Notes under the pieces: generated by a model
Told to the model about the DNA's origin: nothing
What the model saw: only the letters and a program-made list of their open reading frames with translations
Databases searched by the model: none
Origin: Acidobacteriota bacterium
Lineage (GTDB): Bacteria > Acidobacteriota > Terriglobia > 20CM-2-55-15
NCBI GenBank assembly: GCA_003222755.1
Contig: QHXA01000065.1
Location: 1,143 to 11,322, forward strand
Length of the DNA stretch: 10,180 nt
Reading direction: 5' to 3'
Made by a program: the position numbers and the translations under genes
In this document: positions 6,115 to 10,180 of the stretch, piece after piece
Numbering within the stretch: the stretch's first letter is position 1
How the letters are laid out: each line of letters starts with the position of its first letter

Positions 6115-7452
6115 CTAGTCTGGTAATGTTTTGCCGCGAGTTTCCGGAAAGAAGCAAGCGGCGACGATCCCAAGGATATAGATCATGCTCACGACAACGG
6201 CTGCCCTGCCGTACCCACCGAAGTACGTGATGAGTGTCCCGGCGGCGAGCGGTCCCAGGAATGCGATGAAACGCGGAGCATTGAAGCAGAACCCGACTGC
6301 AGTTGCGCGTATTCGAGTTGGATAGACTTCCGGCAGCCACGTCGGGCACCACGTGTACTGCCCCAGCGAAAACACCGCATTGATGCCGCAGACGACGAGG
6401 AGCAGCGACAAGTCATGCGTCCATAGAAAAAGGACGGGGGTGAAGAGAAGAGCCAGCGCAAACCATGCAATCGTCACGGGCTTCCGGCCCCATTTATCCG
6501 CGCAGAAGCCGAGCCCAATGTATCCGCATATCGCACCGAGGTTGTAGCACATACCCGCAAGACTCGCCCATCGCGCTCCCGGCAGGCCTTGCATCATCGC
6601 GAGTGAAGAGACGTATGCCGGCACCCAGGTCGAGATGCCCCACCATGCCAGTGTTGTCGTGGTCGACATCAGGAACGCGACAATGGTCAACTGCCGCGTT
6701 CGAGAATTCGCAAACAGATCGAGCAGAGTAAACTGGGCGAGTTGCCGGTCAGCTTCGTCGAGCCGCTCGCCTCGGGTTTCGGCAGCGATCGCCTCGCGCC
6801 GCCGCCGATCGGACTCTGTCCACTTATCTGACTCCACAAGTCCACGCCGGATCCACCAAGTGGCGAGTGCCGGCAGGATTCCGATCACGTACATCCAGCG
6901 CCATGCCGAAGGCCCCAGCCCACTGATGAAAAACCACACAGCTGAAGCGCAGAAGAACCCGATACCCAGCCCGCACTGCATCAATCCGGCGCCCTTTCCG
7001 CGATGTTGGGCAGGCCACATCTCCGCTACTATCGAGGTACCTGTTCCCCACTCGGCGCCGAGCGCAAGACCGACGATGAAGCGCAAAGCCACGAATGAAG
7101 TCGAATCCCAGGCTAGAGCCGTGCATCCGGTGACCAAAGAGTACCCGAGTATCGAGTAGATCAATGTCCGCTTACGGCCAATGTAGTCGGCCAGAATCCC
7201 GCCGCCGATTCCACCGACTCCCCAGCCCAACAATGTGACGGCAATCGTTAAACCCGCGTAAAAGGGAATTCGCGCATGGCTCTCCGCCGGCAAGAGCTGT
7301 TGAAAGGTGAGACCAACGGTGAGTATCAGCGCGTACGTCTCGTATCCATCGAACAGCCAGCCGAGATTTGCGACGATCAGCGTATTCCACTGCCGCCGGT
7401 TGAGCACGCGATACCACGGTCGAGTCGGCGCACCGATAGCTGTTACGTTCAA
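6115..7452 (-). CDS. MFS transporter, metabolite:proton symporter / sugar porter type
   Basis: A 445-residue inner-membrane carrier of the major facilitator superfamily with twelve predicted helices and a hydrophilic central loop at about 203-245. Motif A appears twice, once in each half: GGILADYIGRKR (84-95) and CADKWGRKP (317-325). Other family marks are RFIVGLALGAEWG (124-136), LPEVYPTRIRATAVGF (373-388) and PETRGK near the end (436-441). It resembles carriers for aromatic acids, organic acids or sugars. The frame opens after a TAA, and the first possible start is the TTG at 7452; a GTG at V16 (7407) is the alternative. Only a weak GGGGAA lies about 10 bases upstream of the TTG. It converges on the PQQ dehydrogenase and may import its product or a related compound, which is inference from position only. 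Confidence 0.9.
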   Translation of the reverse strand: MNVTAIGAPTRPWYRVLNRRQWNTLIVANLGWLFDGYETYALILTVGLTFQQLLPAESHARIPFYAGLTIAVTLLGWGVGGIGGGILADYIGRKRTLIYSILGYSLVTGCTALAWDSTSFVALRFIVGLALGAEWGTGTSIVAEMWPAQHRGKGAGLMQCGLGIGFFCASAVWFFISGLGPSAWRWMYVIGILPALATWWIRRGLVESDKWTESDRRRREAIAAETRGERLDEADRQLAQFTLLDLFANSRTRQLTIVAFLMSTTTTLAWWGISTWVPAYVSSLAMMQGLPGARWASLAGMCYNLGAICGYIGLGFCADKWGRKPVTIAWFALALLFTPVLFLWTHDLSLLLVVCGINAVFSLGQYTWCPTWLPEVYPTRIRATAVGFCFNAPRFIAFLGPLAAGTLITYFGGYGRAAVVVSMIYILGIVAACFFPETRGKTLPD

Positions 7453-7688
7453 TCCAGTTTATTCCCCAATATGCCGCATTTGATGAGGTGCGTACGTTGT
7501 TTCGCCATCGTGGCGCGCGAGGATGAACAAATTCTTTTCGGACTTTACCATTCTGCCAATTCACGGACATTGACGGCAGGCGAATTCCGGCCTTCAGAAT
7601 CCCACGCAGTGATTTCGGAGTGGAACGTATGCCGACTATGGTGAAATCTCAATGTGAAGGTTCAGCGGAGCTATTAAGGAACGCGCCG
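7453..7688. promoter_or_regulatory. Divergent intergenic region between MFS gene and alkB
   Basis: These 236 bases separate the MFS and alkB starts. The only promoter-like pair I can point to on the plus strand is TTGACG at 7570-7575 with CAGAAT at 7595-7600; the 19-base spacing is long, so this is weak. No Ada-box-like operator was recognised. The alkB frame is open back to a GTG at 7620, but that part lacks a ribosome site and exceeds the family length. Confidence 0.3.
7676..7680 (+). promoter_or_regulatory. Ribosome binding site deciding the alkB start
   Basis: AAGGA eight bases before the ATG at 7689. It selects this ATG over in-frame starts at 7620 (GTG), 7629 and 7638 (ATG), and gives a protein almost equal in length to E. 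coli AlkB. Confidence 0.65.
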
Positions 7689-8333
7689 ATGCCTCTTTTC
7701 GACAAGGATCCGTTGTCGTCCTCGCATGAGCGCCTCCAAGAAGGTGCCATGCTGCTGCACGGCTTCGCCGCAGTCGAAGGACCTCTGCTGGTTCACGAAG
7801 TGGCGCGGATTGCGCAGGCCGCGCCGTTTCGCCACCTGGTTACGCCCGGCGGGTACACAATGTCTGTCGGGATGACCAACTGCGGTAGTGTCGGTTGGGT
7901 ATCCGACCGGAGCGGCTACCGCTATGATCCGGAGGATCCCCACACTGGAGTTCCCTGGCCCGCGATGCCCGAACCGTTCCTCGACATTGCTGCACGCGCC
8001 GCTGCTGAGGCCGGTTTCACTAACTATCATCCCGATGCTTGCCTGATCAATCGGTACATCCCGGGCGCCAAACTCAGCCTACATCAGGACCGCGACGAGA
8101 ATGATGTATGGGCACCGATCGTCTCCGTTTCGCTCGGCCTGTCTGCCATATTCCTGTGGGGCGGCAAACGCCGCGCCGATCCGGTGCGCCGCCTGCGCCT
8201 CGAAAGTGGTGACATCGTGGTGTGGGGCGGCCCCGCTCGCTTCGTCTATCACGGTGTTGCTCCACTTGGCGATGGGCAGCATCCGCTGACTGGTGCCGCT
8301 CGCATCAATCTCACCTTTAGGAAGGTGTTCTGA
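7689..8333 (+). CDS. alkB: DNA oxidative demethylase AlkB
   Basis: AlkB is an Fe(II)/2-oxoglutarate dioxygenase that oxidatively removes methyl groups from 1-methyladenine and 3-methylcytosine in DNA and RNA in the cytoplasm. The 214-residue product is close to the 216 of the E. coli enzyme and aligns with it almost without gaps. The iron ligands are H132 and D134 (LSLHQDRDE) and H188 (VYHGV). The 2-oxoglutarate arginines are R205 and R211 (ARINLTFRK), each one position later than in E. coli. The nucleotide-recognition segment TPGGYTMSVGMTNCG (52-66) and the substrate loop with WPAMP are intact, as is CLINRYIPGAKL just before the iron site. In E. coli alkB follows ada in one operon; here no ada or alkA is adjacent, and the neighbours are an MFS gene (divergent) and a TonB receptor (convergent). 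It is probably a single-gene transcript. I see no damage. Confidence 0.96.
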   Translation: MPLFDKDPLSSSHERLQEGAMLLHGFAAVEGPLLVHEVARIAQAAPFRHLVTPGGYTMSVGMTNCGSVGWVSDRSGYRYDPEDPHTGVPWPAMPEPFLDIAARAAAEAGFTNYHPDACLINRYIPGAKLSLHQDRDENDVWAPIVSVSLGLSAIFLWGGKRRADPVRRLRLESGDIVVWGGPARFVYHGVAPLGDGQHPLTGAARINLTFRKVF

Positions 8334-8339
8334 TAGGTC

Positions 8340-8363
8340 GAGCACGGCGCTCTTCGCGTGCTC
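8340..8363 (+). terminator. Hairpin just after alkB
   Basis: GAGCAC (8340-8345) pairs with GTGCTC (8358-8363), then after a one-base bulge GCG (8347-8349) pairs with CGC (8355-8357) around a five-base loop, six bases after the alkB stop. No T-run follows, so it could be a weak or Rho-assisted terminator or an end-protecting stem. Confidence 0.35.
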
Positions 8364-8372
8364 CAAATCCGG

Positions 8373-8392
8373 AAAACCAACCTTTCGTTTGG
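8373..8392 (-). terminator. Candidate intrinsic terminator of the TonB receptor gene
   Basis: On the minus strand CCAAAC-GAAA-GGTTGG (8392 to 8377) forms a short stem with one A-G mismatch, closed by a GNRA-type GAAA tetraloop, followed at once by TTTT (8376-8373). It lies 30 bases after the receptor stop codon. The stem is short, so strength is doubtful. Confidence 0.4.
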
Positions 8393-8422
8393 CCGAGTAA
8401 TCGAGATTTTCTTAGAAGTTCC

Positions 8423-10180
8423 TCACCAACTCAGCTTCAAACCGAGTTGAATTTGCCGCGACGTGGTGGCGGTCGTGGTGATAGCGCCGGCGGAGCTGGC
8501 TGGAGCTCCAGTAGGCGTCAGCATCACGAGGTTCGGGATACCAAAGTTGGTCCGGTTCAGAACGTTGAAAGCCTCTGCACGAAACTGCAAGTTCGATCGT
8601 TCGGTCAAGCGCGTCGTTTTGAACATCGAAAGATCGACCGTCTTCAGACTGGGGCCGGTCAGAACATTGCGGCCGACACTGCCATAGGTTCCCGCCGGCG
8701 GAAGAGCGAAGGCCGTGGCATCCACCCAATGTTCCGGCGTCCGCAGGTAGACGTCCTTCAAGGTTTTGCCCGGAGCCATGTTGGGTCGATCGGGATTGCC
8801 TGTATCCCCATCGCGCGACTGATTAAACCCAAGTATGGGAGTGAAGGGGAAGCCGCTCTGCAGATTCACGATCGTGTTGAGCTGCCACCCGCTCACCAGC
8901 TTGTCCGCGACTCCTTTGACGCCGCTCATGAATGGCTTTCCCTTTCCAATCGGCAATTCATAAACGCCACTCAAGCTAAACCGATGTCGGACATCAAAAG
9001 CAGACAGGCCGTAATCTCGCTTGCGGTCATCGGTGTCCATGATCACGCCGACCTGTCCGCCGGCTTGAGTTCCGGTAATTGCAGATGAATTGTCCAGGCT
9101 GCGTCCGTAGGTATAGTTGGTCCGCAAAGCTAATCCTTTACTGAAGCGGCGATTCACGTCCACAAAGACACCGTTGTAATTGTTGATGCCGGACGTAAAG
9201 AAAATTCCCGCGCTGCCCAGTTGGGGATTACGGCGGACGACGGGATTTGGGAAGTACTTGGTTCCGGCCGCCAGTCCTGCCGGGCAGGGCGATGCCGGGC
9301 AAATCGTGGGGAATGCCTTATTGGCATCTCCGCGCAGAACCTCATGGTAGCCGTGCGATCCGATGTAGCCCACGCGGAGGCCGATGTTGCCGGGCAGACC
9401 TTGTTCGATCTCGAAGTGATAATTCAATACCGTTGGAGTATATGGATCTGGTTGGATTCCCAGGCGGCCACCTCCGGGCGTGGCGCTCGCCAGCGACGTG
9501 ACTCCGGGCACGATCTGCAAAGGAAAGGGGACATTATTGGTAATCTGCGAAGCTCCCGCAATGGGAGGAACATTGATGCAGCACCAACCGATGTTGTCCA
9601 GCAGATTGTAGGCCATGCCGAAGCCGGCCCGAACGCTCGTCTGGCCTTTCCCAAACGGATCCCAAGCTATGGCCGCACGGGGGCCAAAGAGCCGCGTGGC
9701 ACGGTTTTTTGTGAATAACGAATCGCCAATCCTCGGCTGCGTCAGCAGAACCCCGTCTGCCCCCTGAGTGAAGCTGGCTCCCAACTTATTATTGGCATGA
9801 TAGCCGTTCGAAAACTCGTGACGCAGCCCCAGACTCAAGGTGAGGTTGGACCTGAGCTTCATGGCGTCTTGCACAAACCAGGCTCCCATCCAAACGCGGA
9901 ACGGAATCGCCGGCGCCGGCGCCGTTACCTGGAACAGCGACGGTCTGCCCTGTAGGAAGCTCAACAGCGAGGTGAAGTTCACCTGCCCATAAGTTCCGCT
10001 CAGGTCGGTGCTCTGAAGCCGTTCCAACCAGCCGCCCAAGGCGATCGAGTGGATGCCCTTCGTGATGCGAATATTGGCTTGGTAGGTGAATATGTTGTCC
10101 ACATTGCGTTGGTCGTGGCCGGTGTTAGGTCCGGAACCAGCAGGAGTATTGACGGTACTGCCCTGCGAGCCCCCGCTGTT
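8423..10180 (-). CDS. TonB-dependent receptor, Oar-like, C-terminal part (5' end cut by window)
   Basis: The frame is open from the right edge to a TGA at 8423-8425, giving 585 residues of outer-membrane beta-barrel. A GTG at 10102 is an internal valine rather than the start. The reading matches the large acidobacterial receptors that normally begin with a carboxypeptidase-regulatory-like domain and a plug; those parts are outside the window. Recognisable stretches are FGPRAAIAWDPFGKG, NYTYGRSLDNSSAI, SAFDVRHRFSLSGVYELP, GWQLNTIVNLQSGFPF and FRAEAFNVLNRTNFG. Between them alternate short amphipathic strands rich in aromatic and polar residues. It ends in RQIQLGLKLSW; a terminal aromatic residue is the usual signal for outer-membrane barrel assembly, more often phenylalanine than tryptophan. 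Such receptors take up large or scarce substrates with energy from TonB. The substrate cannot be read from the sequence. Confidence 0.92.
   Translation of the reverse strand, partial: NSGGSQGSTVNTPAGSGPNTGHDQRNVDNIFTYQANIRITKGIHSIALGGWLERLQSTDLSGTYGQVNFTSLLSFLQGRPSLFQVTAPAPAIPFRVWMGAWFVQDAMKLRSNLTLSLGLRHEFSNGYHANNKLGASFTQGADGVLLTQPRIGDSLFTKNRATRLFGPRAAIAWDPFGKGQTSVRAGFGMAYNLLDNIGWCCINVPPIAGASQITNNVPFPLQIVPGVTSLASATPGGGRLGIQPDPYTPTVLNYHFEIEQGLPGNIGLRVGYIGSHGYHEVLRGDANKAFPTICPASPCPAGLAAGTKYFPNPVVRRNPQLGSAGIFFTSGINNYNGVFVDVNRRFSKGLALRTNYTYGRSLDNSSAITGTQAGGQVGVIMDTDDRKRDYGLSAFDVRHRFSLSGVYELPIGKGKPFMSGVKGVADKLVSGWQLNTIVNLQSGFPFTPILGFNQSRDGDTGNPDRPNMAPGKTLKDVYLRTPEHWVDATAFALPPAGTYGSVGRNVLTGPSLKTVDLSMFKTTRLTERSNLQFRAEAFNVLNRTNFGIPNLVMLTPTGAPASSAGAITTTATTSRQIQLGLKLSW

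Noticed and set aside
7570..7600. TTGACG ... CAGAAT as the alkB promoter
   Set aside because: Spacing is 19 bases and the -10 match is poor; mentioned only as the best visible candidate, not called as a promoter.
10100..10102. GTG at 10102 as the start of the TonB receptor
   Set aside because: The frame continues open for 26 more codons to the window edge, and the visible part starts inside the barrel without signal peptide or plug, so the gene is simply truncated by the window.

Overview
The window looks like chromosomal DNA of a moderately GC-rich Gram-negative bacterium, most likely an acidobacterium. The main reason is the partial TonB-dependent receptor at the right end, whose barrel resembles the large Oar-like receptors abundant in Acidobacteriota. 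The mix of exported NHL-repeat proteins, an exported acetamidase/formamidase and a soluble PQQ dehydrogenase also fits. This assignment is an inference from protein style, not from a marker gene.

Layout, left to right. (1) 1-932, minus strand: secreted acetamidase/formamidase family protein, 3' end cut by the window. (2) 1040-2044 and 2055-3137, plus strand: two secreted NHL-repeat proteins 10 nt apart, related to peptidyl-alpha-hydroxyglycine amidating lyase (PAL). They are divergent from the amidase across about 107 bp. (3) 3138-3990: a long stretch without an intact gene. It holds a start-less fragment of a response-regulator receiver domain (minus strand, 3628-3852), a strong hairpin (3562-3595) and a doubtful one-helix membrane ORF. 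(4) 3991-5979, plus strand: exported quinoprotein dehydrogenase of the membrane glucose dehydrogenase type but without its membrane domain. (5) 6115-7452, minus strand: MFS transporter, convergent with the dehydrogenase. (6) 7689-8333, plus strand: AlkB dioxygenase with all active-site residues, almost the same length as E. coli AlkB. (7) 8423-10180, minus strand: C-terminal 585 residues of a TonB-dependent receptor, 5' end cut by the window.

How they may work together (inference): the amidase, both NHL proteins and the PQQ enzyme carry export signals, and an MFS carrier and an outer-membrane receptor lie nearby. This suggests a periplasmic route for taking up and oxidising small organic compounds. 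One specific idea is that a PAL-like lyase releases a primary amide plus glyoxylate and the adjacent amidase hydrolyses the amide. The two NHL proteins differ at residues that are catalytic or metal-binding in animal PAL, so their actual reaction is uncertain. AlkB is a DNA/RNA alkylation repair enzyme and is probably unrelated to its neighbours. No mobile element, CRISPR array, tRNA or rRNA was seen.
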